Shown here piece by piece: positions 53,201 through 62,098 of a stretch of 64,000 bases of DNA. The position numbers and the translations under genes were made by a program. Under the pieces are notes generated by a model, which did not search any database, was not told where the DNA came from, and worked only from the letters and a program-made list of their open reading frames with translations. Each line of letters opens with the position of its first letter. Position 1 is the first letter of the stretch. This DNA is from Bifidobacterium tsurumiense (GTDB lineage: Bacteria; Actinomycetota; Actinomycetes; Actinomycetales; Bifidobacteriaceae): the NCBI RefSeq assembly GCF_000741765.1, contig NZ_JGZU01000018.1:1-64000 (forward strand), written 5' to 3'.

Positions 53201-55732
53201 ATGCTTCGCAAGATTCACCGATTCCCCGACCGCGATGTGACGCTGCTTCCGGGAAGCGAATATGCGGATGCACAGGATGCGGGAGCCGCATATGTGTTGT
53301 CGTTGGATCCTGAACGTTTGCTTGCCCCATATCGTCAGGAAAGCGGGGTCTCTGGCGAAGCGAAACCGTATCCGAATTGGGAAAGCATGGGCATGGGCGG
53401 TCATATCGGTGGCCATTACCTTTCTGCTCTTGCAGGATATTGGGGCATAACGGAAGGTCTGGAATTTCTTGAACGAGCTGAACGGATGACCAGGGGATTG
53501 CTGGAATGTCAGACTGCCGGCAAAAATGGTTATGTGGGTGGAATTCCACAGAGCAGAGAGCTGTTTGCAGAGCTTGCAAATGGTGATATTCGTGCGCAAT
53601 CCTTCGATCTGAATGGCAGTTGGGTGCCGCTGTATAACCTCCATAAGCTGTTTGCGGGCTTGATTGATTGCTGGACGGCCTTTGCGCCGCAGAATAGTGA
53701 ACAAGGCGATGCTGATCTCGAGATGCGCCGGACTCCAGTCATGCCGGATGTGGTTTCTCGGGCACAAGCGGTGAGTGAGAGAGCGAAGGCCATCGTGCTC
53801 AACCTCGCGCATTGGTGGTGCGAGCTCTTCGATCGTGTAAGCGATGAGGCATTTCAGCGCATGCTGACCTGCGAATTTGGTGGCATGAATGAGTCCTTCG
53901 CGCAACTCTATGAGCTCACCGGAAAGCAACGATATCTTGAGGAAGCCAAGCGATTTACCGATGCAGTGTTTTTTGATCCCCTGGCCGATGGCAAAGATGA
54001 GTTGACAGGCTTTCATGCCAATACGCAAATCCCCAAAGTATTGGGTTACGAGCGTATTGCCGAAATAGAGGATGACTCTCGATACAGCAATGCGGTAGCA
54101 ACATTCTGGAATTCGGTAACCGGCAGACGGTCCGTGTCGATTGGTGCGCATTCGGTGGCGGAGCATTTCCATGCGGTCGATGACTTCGGCGAGATGATGT
54201 CATCCAGACAAGGTGTGGAGACTTGCAATAGCTACAATATGAGCAAACTTGCCGAGCGATTGTTCATGCAGACGGGTGAGAGTCGATATTTGGATTTCTA
54301 TGAGAGGGTATTGGAAAACCACCTGGTATCGACCATTGGTGTGCATGAAAAGGGATTCGTGTATTTCACTCCGATGAGACCGCAGCATTATCGAGTGTAT
54401 TCGTCGGCGCAGGAGTGCTTCTGGTGTTGCGTGGGCTCGGGTCTGGAAAATCATGCGCGATATGGCCGGTTGATTTATGCGTATGAGGACAGGCAAAATG
54501 ACGATGCGCAATATGGTGAGAATGAATTGTCGGTCAATCTATTCATGGATTCACAGCTCTTGTGGCGTTCTCAGGGGATGACGGTGGTCCAACGGTATGC
54601 TCCTCGTCAAGGCCAGTGCAATGAAGGCATGCTGAGCTTCACGAGCGAGTATGCGGGTGAGCATTTGATAACAGTGCATATTCGTCGACCTTGGTGGTGC
54701 CAGAAGACAGAATACGCTTTCGAAGGTTGCGAAGGTGCCGTGACAATGGGAACCGAATCGCATGCAGAACATGATGGTTATCAAGTGGCGAAACATACCG
54801 GACCTGTGCGTTATGACACCGTGCGATTGCAGTGGCAGGGTAAGGGCGCGGCTCGGGTGATTGTGCGTCACTGCGTGGCGGTGTCGTTTGAGCCGCTACC
54901 CGATGGCTCGGCGTGGGCAAGCGTGCTGCGCGGTCCGAAAGTCATGGCATTTCGTGGTGATGATATGGATTTGGATGGATTGGTCAGCGACTCCTCTCGC
55001 GCTGGTCATATTGCCTCAGGCCCGATGCGTCCGATGAGTGGATTGCCTGTGATATCAGGCTCAGGTGAAGAGGTTGTTGCTCCGCAATCGCGATCGGATG
55101 GAACGGTTGATGTGCGAGCTGTGCAGCGGGACCTTCTCGCGGGTGCGATGAAAAACCGTGTGCTCCGCTTAGTGCCGTTCAGTTCAATCGAGGCGTCCCG
55201 ATATTCGGTGTACCTTCCTTGGGCGAAGAATGGGGATGTACAATCTGTCATGCAAAATCTTCAGGAGATTGACGCCGCGGAATCCTCCGAGGAGCTTTTG
55301 ATATGCGATGAAGTGCGTTGTGGCGAGCAGCAATCCGAAGTCGATCACCAATATCAGGGAGAGCATGACGAGCAAGGGCATCAAGGGCAAATCCGCTATC
55401 GAAAAGCGCTGTCTAGTGGTCATTTCTCATATATGCTGCGAGATTGGGAACGGCGTGGTGACTCGATCCGAGTGCGATGGATGGCTGGATCCGGAAGCGT
55501 TGCGGATGCGGATAGTGAACGTGTCGGCAATGAATACAAGCTGTTCATCAACGATAATCTCATGAGGCGCACGGAACGGGTGAAGGAGAACGGCGTAACT
55601 GTTGACAGATATGCCATTGAGCGCGGGAACGTCGGTCGAGGAGAGGAAATGGCTTCCCGTATTCGCATTGAAGCAGTAGATGCGGCAACCCCGCTTTTCA
55701 TATCCGTTGCCGTGATGAAAAGCGAAGCGTGA
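53201..55732 (+). CDS. Beta-L-arabinofuranosidase (DUF1680; GH127/GH146 type)
   Basis: An 843-residue enzyme without signal peptide, so intracellular. AGGAGG precedes the start. The alpha/alpha barrel contains GHIGGHYLSALAGYWG (residues 68-83). The zinc-thiolate site that makes this clan unusual can be placed by family comparison: Glu340 and Cys342 in GVETCNSYN, and the Cys409-Cys410 pair in CFWCCVGSGLENH, with Cys409 as nucleophile; the acid/base is likely Glu321 in EHFHAV. The protein is longer than HypBA1-type GH127 (about 660) and the GHxGGHYLSA motif fits GH146 better. It removes L-arabinofuranose from plant glycan or glycoprotein side chains. A LacI gene converges on it. Confidence 0.88.
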   Translation: MLRKIHRFPDRDVTLLPGSEYADAQDAGAAYVLSLDPERLLAPYRQESGVSGEAKPYPNWESMGMGGHIGGHYLSALAGYWGITEGLEFLERAERMTRGLLECQTAGKNGYVGGIPQSRELFAELANGDIRAQSFDLNGSWVPLYNLHKLFAGLIDCWTAFAPQNSEQGDADLEMRRTPVMPDVVSRAQAVSERAKAIVLNLAHWWCELFDRVSDEAFQRMLTCEFGGMNESFAQLYELTGKQRYLEEAKRFTDAVFFDPLADGKDELTGFHANTQIPKVLGYERIAEIEDDSRYSNAVATFWNSVTGRRSVSIGAHSVAEHFHAVDDFGEMMSSRQGVETCNSYNMSKLAERLFMQTGESRYLDFYERVLENHLVSTIGVHEKGFVYFTPMRPQHYRVYSSAQECFWCCVGSGLENHARYGRLIYAYEDRQNDDAQYGENELSVNLFMDSQLLWRSQGMTVVQRYAPRQGQCNEGMLSFTSEYAGEHLITVHIRRPWWCQKTEYAFEGCEGAVTMGTESHAEHDGYQVAKHTGPVRYDTVRLQWQGKGAARVIVRHCVAVSFEPLPDGSAWASVLRGPKVMAFRGDDMDLDGLVSDSSRAGHIASGPMRPMSGLPVISGSGEEVVAPQSRSDGTVDVRAVQRDLLAGAMKNRVLRLVPFSSIEASRYSVYLPWAKNGDVQSVMQNLQEIDAAESSEELLICDEVRCGEQQSEVDHQYQGEHDEQGHQGQIRYRKALSSGHFSYMLRDWERRGDSIRVRWMAGSGSVADADSERVGNEYKLFINDNLMRRTERVKENGVTVDRYAIERGNVGRGEEMASRIRIEAVDAATPLFISVAVMKSEA

Positions 55733-55770
55733 ATATGCCCGCATCCTGAGTGTTGGAACCGGAGAACCGT

Positions 55771-55788
55771 GACGTTCGCAAGAACGTC
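55771..55788. terminator. Small hairpin between convergent arabinofuranosidase and LacI genes
   Basis: GACGTTC at 55771-55777 and GAACGTC at 55782-55788 enclose a GCAA tetraloop of the stable GNRA type. It lies in the 59-bp gap between two converging genes. Confidence 0.55.
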
Positions 55789-55791
55789 GAA

Positions 55792-56814
55792 TTATCGAGT
55801 GCTGCTGTCGCGCACAATGAGTCCGTAGGGTAAAGTCACCTGTTCGCGAGGGCCGTCATTCATTCGATTGGTCAGCAGCCTTAGGCATTGAGCGGCCACG
55901 GTTTGGACGTCAACCGCAATTGTGCTGAGCGGTGGATTGGTGAAGCGGGATTCCTCGAGACCGTCAAATCCAATCACCGCCACATCTTGTGGAATGCGGA
56001 TGCCTCGTTGTTGCAAAGCCAGCATTGCTCCTATTGCAACCACGTCGGTTATGCAATAGATTCCGTCGATTTCTAAATCAGGATGCGAGTCCAACCAATC
56101 ATTCAATGCCTGATATCCATCTTCGTATTTCCAGGAACAGGCTTGAACATACTCCATGGATAGCTTCAAGCCGTGTTTATCCATGGCTCGGATGGCTCCT
56201 CGAAGGCGAAGTGACCCGTTGTCAGCATTATGGTTCAGTGCCGCTTCGTCACCGGATTGAGCGCCAAGCACAAGAATATGCCTGCATCCTTGCGAAATCA
56301 GGTGTTCGACAGCGGCGATACTGCCTTCTTCGCTAGGGCTGAGCACGCTGTCCACTTCACCATTGAGATCAGGGCCGTCGAATATCACCAGAGGGTAATG
56401 CTGGTTGAGTTCTATGATGTGGCTCACCGGCAAAGTGGGCGCGGCAAGAATGGTGCCATCGCAAAATTGCGTAGAAATTTCCGACATCATGGACATTTCG
56501 GTGCGGAATTCGTGTCTGGTCTGCTGGATAAGCGTTTGGTAACCCATCGCCAGTGCCTGGTCTGATATCGCTGCTGCGAGATCGGCGGAAAATGGCGAAT
56601 AATCAAGTTCAACGGTGGAAAAGCCTATGACATTTGTTTTGCCGGAACTCAGCTGCCTCGCGGCCAGATTGGGGCGGTACTTGAGCTGCCGGGCAGCTTG
56701 GAGCACCTTTTCCGCCGTTTCGGGTCGAACATACGATTTTCCGCGTAATGCATTGGACGCGGTCATCCGCGATACGCCGGCCAGTCGTGCAACATCGTCA
56801 AGCGTGGGCATCAT
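55792..56814 (-). CDS. LacI family transcriptional regulator near the arabinofuranosidase
   Basis: A 340-residue repressor. The N-terminus MPTLDDVARLAGVSRMTASNALRGKSYVRPET is the helix-turn-helix with the hinge around residue 50-58 (RPNLAARQLSSG). The sensor domain follows, with CITDVVAIGAMLALQQRGIRIPQDVAVIGFDG near the end. It converges with the arabinofuranosidase gene, which it most likely controls through the TAGCGCTA element at 53040. Its own upstream region has AGCTTCGAT repeated at 56849 and 56886, which could mark autoregulation. The inducer is probably an arabinose-containing sugar, by context only. Confidence 0.9.
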   Translation of the reverse strand: MMPTLDDVARLAGVSRMTASNALRGKSYVRPETAEKVLQAARQLKYRPNLAARQLSSGKTNVIGFSTVELDYSPFSADLAAAISDQALAMGYQTLIQQTRHEFRTEMSMMSEISTQFCDGTILAAPTLPVSHIIELNQHYPLVIFDGPDLNGEVDSVLSPSEEGSIAAVEHLISQGCRHILVLGAQSGDEAALNHNADNGSLRLRGAIRAMDKHGLKLSMEYVQACSWKYEDGYQALNDWLDSHPDLEIDGIYCITDVVAIGAMLALQQRGIRIPQDVAVIGFDGLEESRFTNPPLSTIAVDVQTVAAQCLRLLTNRMNDGPREQVTLPYGLIVRDSSTR

Positions 56815-56886
56815 AACCCCTTACTGTCTAAAGCCAATAGCTTCGATTATACGGGTGGCATCAAGCATGAGACGTTGCTGGAATGA

Positions 56887-56908
56887 GCTTCGATGCGTAG
56901 ATCGAAGC
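56887..56908. promoter_or_regulatory. Inverted repeat upstream of LacI and calcium-type ATPase genes
   Basis: GCTTCGAT at 56887-56894 and ATCGAAGC at 56901-56908 flank six bases. It lies 73 bp upstream of the LacI start and 237 bp upstream of the ATPase start. AGCTTCGAT also occurs at 56849-56857. It may be an operator of the LacI protein or a separate regulator site. Confidence 0.4.
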
Positions 56909-57039
56909 GTGATATTCCCGGTTCAAGTATTCTCATTCGAGATTCACGGTATGCATAATTTCGCGAATTCCGCCAACTACAAAACTTCGTCAAATCCGCG
57001 TATTTCGTTTGTGGCTTATGGAATAATGGGTCAAGTACG

Positions 57040-57056
57040 CACCGGTGGGACCGGTG
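57040..57056 (+). other. Compact hairpin in the leader of the calcium-type ATPase gene
   Basis: CACCGGT at 57040-57046 pairs with ACCGGTG at 57050-57056 around GGG. It lies about 90 bases upstream of the start codon. It could be a leader stability element; I do not recognise a known riboswitch class in this leader. Confidence 0.4.
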
Positions 57057-57144
57057 TCGGAACGTCCATAACCGCGCAGTCAAAGCAATGTGAGAAGCGT
57101 TGCGAGGGCTGACTACTCCGCGGCTGACTGAGGAGAATACCATT

Positions 57145-60108
57145 ATGGTTGATCAGAATCTTGATCAATCCACTTCGCCCGATGAGCAGGCAGCATTGCT
57201 GGCCAATGCCGATCCTTCGCTCACTGATTCCCAAGATGTTGCCAAGGCGCTGAATGTTGATCCTGCGCGTGGCTTGAGCTCAGAGGAAGCAGCTCGTCGT
57301 CTTGAGAAATTTGGGCCTAATCAGCTTGCAGGCGCGCCGCCTGTTCCGAAGTGGAAGAAATTCCTGCAACAATTCCAAGATCCGCTGGTGTATCTGTTGC
57401 TGGCGGCTACCGGCATTTCATTAGTGGCATGGTTCATTGAACGTGCCAATGCGCAACCCGGCGCAGAGGGTGGGGAAGCGCTTCCCTTTGACGCCATCGT
57501 CATTGTGCTTATTCTTATCGTCAATGCTGTTCTGGGCTACATCCAGGAAGCAAGGGCGGAGCAAGCCGTCGATGCTCTGGCACGAATGACCGCGCCGCAA
57601 ACATCCGTTTTGCGCGACGACAAAGTGGAACGCATTGACACTTCACAGATCGTTCCCGGCGATATTCTCGTGCTTGCCGAAGGTGATTCGGTTTCAGCGG
57701 ATGGCCGTTTATTTGCTGCCGCTTCATTGCGCATTGCCGAAGCGAGCTTGACAGGTGAATCCGTTGCAGTGGGTAAGAAGCCTGAAACCTTGGCAGAAGC
57801 TAAAGCTCTTGGTGACCGTGCCAATATGGTGTTCAACGGTACTTCGGTCACTCAAGGAACCGGCCGCGCAATCGTAACCGGCACGGGCATGAGCACTCAG
57901 GTCGGCAAGATCGCCGATATGCTTTCCCAAACGGAGGATGAAGCCACACCGCTGCAGAAGGAAATGATCCGAGTTTCCAAGATCCTCGGTATTGCCGTCT
58001 GCATTATTGCAGTGGTTGTGCTTGCCGCTCTGGCAATCCTCGAGGGCTTCCATAGTGTTCACGATATTATCGACTCCCTGCTGTTGTCAGTGTCTTTGGC
58101 CGTGGCGGCGGTGCCTGAAGGTCTTGCCGCTATTCTTACTGTGGTACTTGCCCTGGGCGTGCAGCGCATGGCTCAGCACAATGCCATCGTCAAGAAGCTG
58201 TCATCGGTGGAAACCCTGGGATCTGCTTCTGTTATCTGCTCCGATAAGACCGGCACCTTGACCCGTAATGAGATGACGGTCGAGCGCGTGGTTACCGCCA
58301 GTGGTGAAGTGCAGATCACCGGTACAGGTTATGAACCAAGCGGCCATATGGTGGCTCCCAATGCCGATGAGCAGGGCGAAGTTCATGTGCCCACTAATAT
58401 CCGTACCGAGGTCATCGCCACTTTGGGTGCCGGTGCTCTGGCAAATGATGGCGAATTGCGTCAGGACGCGGAAGGCATGTGGGAAAGCGTCGGTGATCCG
58501 ACGGAAGTCTCGCTTATCGTTGCCGCTCGCAAGACCAAGGCTGATCGCAGCCACGCCCACTTCACCCGTGTGGCTGAAGTGCCATTTACTTCCGAACGCA
58601 AGCGTATGTCCATAATCGCCAAGGACGAAAGCGACGCAGGCAACCTGAGCGTCTTTGCCAAGGGTGCGCCAGATGTGCTGCTCTCTTACTGTACGCGCAT
58701 TTTGGTCAATGATGCAGTTCGCCCAATGACCGAGGGAGATCGTCAGTCGATTCTGGCTTCTGTGGAGCGCTTGTCCAATGAAGCGTATCGAACCTTGGGT
58801 CAGGCATATCGTCCGCTGGAGGTGAATTCGCTCGCGCAAATACCGGGCATTATGTCCAATGCCGCCGGTCAAGTCACTGATATCGCCGACCAAAGCGAAA
58901 CCATCGAATCTGACCTGATCTGGGCCGGTATGGTAGGCATTATCGATCCTCCACGTACCGAGGTTCGTGACAGCGTTGCAGAATCGCACCGCGCGGGTAT
59001 CCGCACCGTAATGATCACCGGCGACCACCCGCTTACCGCGGCTCGTATCGCCACTGATTTGGGCATTATCGACAAGGGCGGCAAGGCCCTGACCGGTGAC
59101 CAATTGGATGCGCTGACCGACAAGGATGCCTTCGATAAGGCGACTTCTGAAGTCTCCGTGTATGCACGAGTGGCTCCTGAGCACAAGCTGCGCATTGTTG
59201 AATCCCTGCAGCGTCAAGGCAATATCGTGGCCATGACCGGTGACGGCGTCAACGATGCACCGGCTGTGAAATCCGCCGATATCGGCGTCGCCATGGGCAT
59301 TACCGGAACCGAGGTGACGAAGGAATCGGCCAAGATGATTCTGGCTGATGATAACTTCTCCACAATCGTTGCGGCAGTGCGTGAAGGACGCGGTATCTTC
59401 GACAACATCCGTAAGTTCCTGCGGTACCTGCTCAGCTCGAATGTGGGCGAGGTATTCACCGTGTTCTTCGGCGTTGTGCTCGCTGGATTCTTGGGCATTA
59501 CCCAACCGGGAACCGTAGGCGTGACGGTGCCGCTGTTGGCGACTCAGCTGCTATGGATCAACCTGCTCACCGATGCGGCACCTGCATTGGCAATGGGCGT
59601 GGATCCGCAAACCGACGATGTGATGAACCGCAAGCCGCGAGGCGTGAACGATCGAGTGATCGACCGCGAAATGTGGGGAGATATCATCTTCATCGGCATC
59701 ATTATGGCTGTGGTGACCTTGATTGGCATGGATCTGCACTTGGCAGGTGGCTTGTTCACAGACCGTTCTGTGGAAGCAATTGGCCATGAGGCGCAAATGG
59801 TCGAGGCGCGTACCATGGGCTTTACCATTCTGGTATTCGCTCAGATGTTCAATGCATTGTCCTCACGTTCTCACTTGCAAAGCGTGTTCGTCGGCCTGTT
59901 CTCCAACAAGTGGCTATGGGGAGCGATCGGCTTGTCGACGCTACTGCAGGTTGTGGTGATTTATGTGCCATTCCTGAACGAGGCATTCGGCACCACTCCG
60001 TTGCCGGGTTGGGCTTGGCTTGAGTGCATCGACTTGGCGCTATTCGTACTGATTGCATCCGAATTGCGAAAGGTCGTGCTCAGGGCAATGGCTAAGAACA
60101 AGGCATAA
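57145..60108 (+). CDS. P2-type cation-transporting ATPase (calcium-pump-like)
   Basis: A 987-residue ion pump. GAGGAG precedes the start at 57145. An N-terminal cation ATPase domain leads to ten predicted helices. TGES is intact; the M4 ion site reads VAAVPEGLAA (Glu325); the phosphorylated Asp367 is in CSDKTGTLT; MITGDHPLTA and TGDGVNDAPAV are present. M6 reads NLLTDAAPALAMG, keeping the Asn and Asp that hold calcium in SERCA. By these residues calcium (or manganese) export is the best guess. It is monocistronic, ending in a very long hairpin. Confidence 0.92.
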   Translation: MVDQNLDQSTSPDEQAALLANADPSLTDSQDVAKALNVDPARGLSSEEAARRLEKFGPNQLAGAPPVPKWKKFLQQFQDPLVYLLLAATGISLVAWFIERANAQPGAEGGEALPFDAIVIVLILIVNAVLGYIQEARAEQAVDALARMTAPQTSVLRDDKVERIDTSQIVPGDILVLAEGDSVSADGRLFAAASLRIAEASLTGESVAVGKKPETLAEAKALGDRANMVFNGTSVTQGTGRAIVTGTGMSTQVGKIADMLSQTEDEATPLQKEMIRVSKILGIAVCIIAVVVLAALAILEGFHSVHDIIDSLLLSVSLAVAAVPEGLAAILTVVLALGVQRMAQHNAIVKKLSSVETLGSASVICSDKTGTLTRNEMTVERVVTASGEVQITGTGYEPSGHMVAPNADEQGEVHVPTNIRTEVIATLGAGALANDGELRQDAEGMWESVGDPTEVSLIVAARKTKADRSHAHFTRVAEVPFTSERKRMSIIAKDESDAGNLSVFAKGAPDVLLSYCTRILVNDAVRPMTEGDRQSILASVERLSNEAYRTLGQAYRPLEVNSLAQIPGIMSNAAGQVTDIADQSETIESDLIWAGMVGIIDPPRTEVRDSVAESHRAGIRTVMITGDHPLTAARIATDLGIIDKGGKALTGDQLDALTDKDAFDKATSEVSVYARVAPEHKLRIVESLQRQGNIVAMTGDGVNDAPAVKSADIGVAMGITGTEVTKESAKMILADDNFSTIVAAVREGRGIFDNIRKFLRYLLSSNVGEVFTVFFGVVLAGFLGITQPGTVGVTVPLLATQLLWINLLTDAAPALAMGVDPQTDDVMNRKPRGVNDRVIDREMWGDIIFIGIIMAVVTLIGMDLHLAGGLFTDRSVEAIGHEAQMVEARTMGFTILVFAQMFNALSSRSHLQSVFVGLFSNKWLWGAIGLSTLLQVVVIYVPFLNEAFGTTPLPGWAWLECIDLALFVLIASELRKVVLRAMAKNKA

Positions 60109-60141
60109 GCGCTGATATGGCATGAGTCATCGTCTCGGTGA

Positions 60142-60197
60142 CATAAATGGCTGAAGGCCTCTACGGTGAATTCCGTGGAGGCCTTCAGCCATTTATG
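60142..60197. terminator. Very long perfect hairpin after the calcium-type ATPase gene
   Basis: The arms 60142-60161 and 60178-60197 match perfectly over 20 bp (core GGCTGAAGGCCTC / GAGGCCTTCAGCC), and the inner 16 bases pair further (ACGG/CCGT). It lies 34 bp after the stop and could work in both directions. It is stronger than needed for simple termination and may also protect the mRNA end. Confidence 0.82.
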
Positions 60198-60291
60198 AGA
60201 TTGCAATCATACCGAAGCAAGGACATTATCTGGGTATTGCTGCAGCTTCGATACCATCGCGATACCCAACAGAGCGTTTGTATAAACAGTT

Positions 60292-60322
60292 CGGCCAGCA
60301 TGACGAATAATCATGCTGGCCG
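60292..60322 (-). terminator. Terminator of dcd
   Basis: CGGCCAGCATGA at 60292-60303 pairs perfectly with TCATGCTGGCCG at 60311-60322 around a seven-base loop. It lies eight bases past the dcd stop on the minus strand. Confidence 0.8.
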
Positions 60323-60329
60323 AATAATA

Positions 60330-60911
60330 TTAGTCACGAATTTCAGCGCGATAGAAATTCTCATAGCTGCGGCTCGGAGTCGGTCCGCGTTGGCCTTGAT
60401 AATGCGAGCCGGTGCCCTGCGAGCCATAAGGATGCTCTGCAGGGGAGCTCAGCTTGAAGAAGCACATCTGACCGATTTTCATGCCAGGCCAGAGTTTCAC
60501 TGGCAAAGTGCTCACATTTGACAGTTCCAAAGTGATGTGACCTTCAAACCCCGGGTCAATGAAACCGGCAGTGGAATGCGTCAGAATGCCCAAACGTCCC
60601 AAAGAGCTCTTGCCTTCAAGTCGTGCGGCGATAGACGCATCAAGTTTCACATATTCCCACGTGGAACCCAAAGCGAATTCTCCGGGGTGCAAAATCCAAG
60701 GCTCATCAGGCGCGACCTCGAACTGCTCAGTGAGAGCACCCTGATTCTCTGCCGGATCCACATAGGTATATGCGTGGTTATTGAAGAGTCGGAAGAAACG
60801 ATCCAAACGAACATCGATTGACGCTGGCTGCACCATCTCAGGGGTCCACGGATCAAGCGAAATATGACCGTCTGCTTGTGCGGCAAGAATATCGCGGTCG
60901 GATAGCAGCAT
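60330..60911 (-). CDS. dcd: dCTP deaminase (possibly dUMP-forming)
   Basis: A 193-residue nucleotide metabolism enzyme that deaminates dCTP on the route to dTMP. The start at 60911 follows AAGGAG; the longer frame to 60959 has no such support. The active-site block [25 protein letters not shown] is complete, with the catalytic Glu in the following HITLELSN. Actinobacterial homologues (as in Mycobacterium) are bifunctional and release dUMP directly, so that is likely but not proven here. Length is normal. Isolated by terminators on its 3' side. Confidence 0.94.
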   Translation of the reverse strand: MLLSDRDILAAQADGHISLDPWTPEMVQPASIDVRLDRFFRLFNNHAYTYVDPAENQGALTEQFEVAPDEPWILHPGEFALGSTWEYVKLDASIAARLEGKSSLGRLGILTHSTAGFIDPGFEGHITLELSNVSTLPVKLWPGMKIGQMCFFKLSSPAEHPYGSQGTGSHYQGQRGPTPSRSYENFYRAEIRD

Positions 60912-61213
60912 GGCATCTCCTTGGTTGACGGCTTTCGCGCCGTCTTGGCTGGTTTTCATTGAGGACTAACTATTGTTCAGTCTAGCAAGAAGTAGTTCGA
61001 TACGAGCATCGCAAGGAAAACAATCACAGAGTTGAAGTTGCACGGGGGTTGCACATGAAAGGAATGCAACGATTGAGAACGACCCTGAATATATGGACAA
61101 ATGCAATTGCCGACATGGAAAATCCAACGACAGGGAACGACTTCAAGCCAATGAAATCATTTCCAGAGAACCTCTCGCATGCATCCCTCGTACGATTGAG
61201 GGATAATACAAAA
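60912..61213. other. Intergenic region upstream of dcd
   Basis: No gene is supported. A 71-codon minus-strand open frame has no ribosome site or family. No strong inverted repeat besides the terminator at 61214. Confidence 0.4.
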
Positions 61214-61257
61214 GGACGGCATTGAAGCAATCCTCCCAAATCGCTTCAATGCCGTCC
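61214..61257 (-). terminator. Intrinsic terminator of the PTS/epimerase operon
   Basis: GGACGGCATTGAAGC at 61214-61228 pairs perfectly with GCTTCAATGCCGTCC at 61243-61257 (15 bp, 14-nt loop). On the minus strand the stem is followed by TTTTGTATT. It lies 62 bp after the epimerase stop and ends the transcript of the PTS genes. Confidence 0.9.
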
Positions 61258-61318
61258 GGATTGCGTATTGCGCAATCATCGGGAATACGGTGGGTTCAGC
61301 GCTGTAGCCTTACCTCGA

Positions 61319-62035
61319 TCAACGTGCGCTCTGGACAAGTCCGTTGTCGAATGCGAAGCCTGTGCACTCCTCGTATTCCCGAACCATCTGATTCCAGGAA
61401 TCTTCGATATTGTCGGTGAGACCGAACAGGCCGCTCCTCCCGATGACATACACATCGGGGTTGGCGTCGGAAATCATCTTCCAATGGGCTTTGTTGGTCG
61501 AGCCGTCCATCTCGATTTCATAGCCGTAACCATGCTCTTCGCGCATCTTGCGTAATTCCACGATCTTGCGCAGTGTGCCTTCGAGGAAGCGCTGACCGGC
61601 AAAACCTGGATCGATGGTCATAATGGTGACCTTATCGAGCAAATCAATGTATGGCTCAATCATGCTGATCGGGGTTTCTGGATTCAGTACGGCACCAGCC
61701 TTTAGGCCTGCGGCATGAATATCGTCAATCATGCTGAACGCCACACCGTTGGCGACCTCAGACGGGAAGCAGATGTAATCGCACTTCACCTTGATGAGTT
61801 CCTTGACCCAGAAGGGAGCGTCATTCACCATCATATGGGCGGAAAGGGGAGTGTCGGAAATCTTGCGAACCTGCTCCACAAACCAAGGAGAAAGCGTGAT
61901 ATTCGGCACGAAATGGCCGTCCATAATGTCGATATGGTAGGAATTCACTCGTGAATTGAGGAAGGTGATCTGCTCCTTGAATTGATCAAGGTCCATCGTC
62001 ATCAATGACGGGGACAGAGATATTTGGCGATTCAT
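61319..62035 (-). CDS. alsE: D-allulose-6-phosphate / ribulose-phosphate 3-epimerase, AlsE-like
   Basis: A 238-residue TIM-barrel epimerase. The metal and catalytic residues are in HIDIMDGHFVPNITLSP and MTIDPGFAGQRF. The C-terminal part YEIEMDGSTNKAHW and VIGRSGLFGL matches E. coli AlsE more closely than housekeeping Rpe, including the reading MDGHFVPN and the extended C-terminus. AAAGGA precedes the start. It is last in an operon after fructose-family PTS genes (63 bp after IIC), so it likely epimerises a PTS-delivered ketohexose 6-phosphate to fructose 6-phosphate, the entry point of the bifid shunt. A second Rpe role cannot be excluded. Confidence 0.82.
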   Translation of the reverse strand: MNRQISLSPSLMTMDLDQFKEQITFLNSRVNSYHIDIMDGHFVPNITLSPWFVEQVRKISDTPLSAHMMVNDAPFWVKELIKVKCDYICFPSEVANGVAFSMIDDIHAAGLKAGAVLNPETPISMIEPYIDLLDKVTIMTIDPGFAGQRFLEGTLRKIVELRKMREEHGYGYEIEMDGSTNKAHWKMISDANPDVYVIGRSGLFGLTDNIEDSWNQMVREYEECTGFAFDNGLVQSAR

Positions 62036-62098
62036 CGTCGATGTCCTTTCAGTATGGATTTGAGTTGGTTGAAGAGATACGCTCTATTGAGCGCGGGA

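Noticed and set aside
53189..54172. A 327-codon frame antisense to the arabinofuranosidase
   Set aside because: The plus-strand enzyme has its zinc-thiolate residues and a strong ribosome site; the antisense frame is a shadow.
57000..57144. A yybP-ykoY (manganese) riboswitch before the P2 ATPase
   Set aside because: The leader has one compact hairpin, but I could not match the conserved internal loops of that class.
58201..59505. A 434-codon open frame antisense to the calcium-type ATPase
   Set aside because: It lies fully inside a well-supported gene and has a His/Gln/Ile-rich shadow composition.
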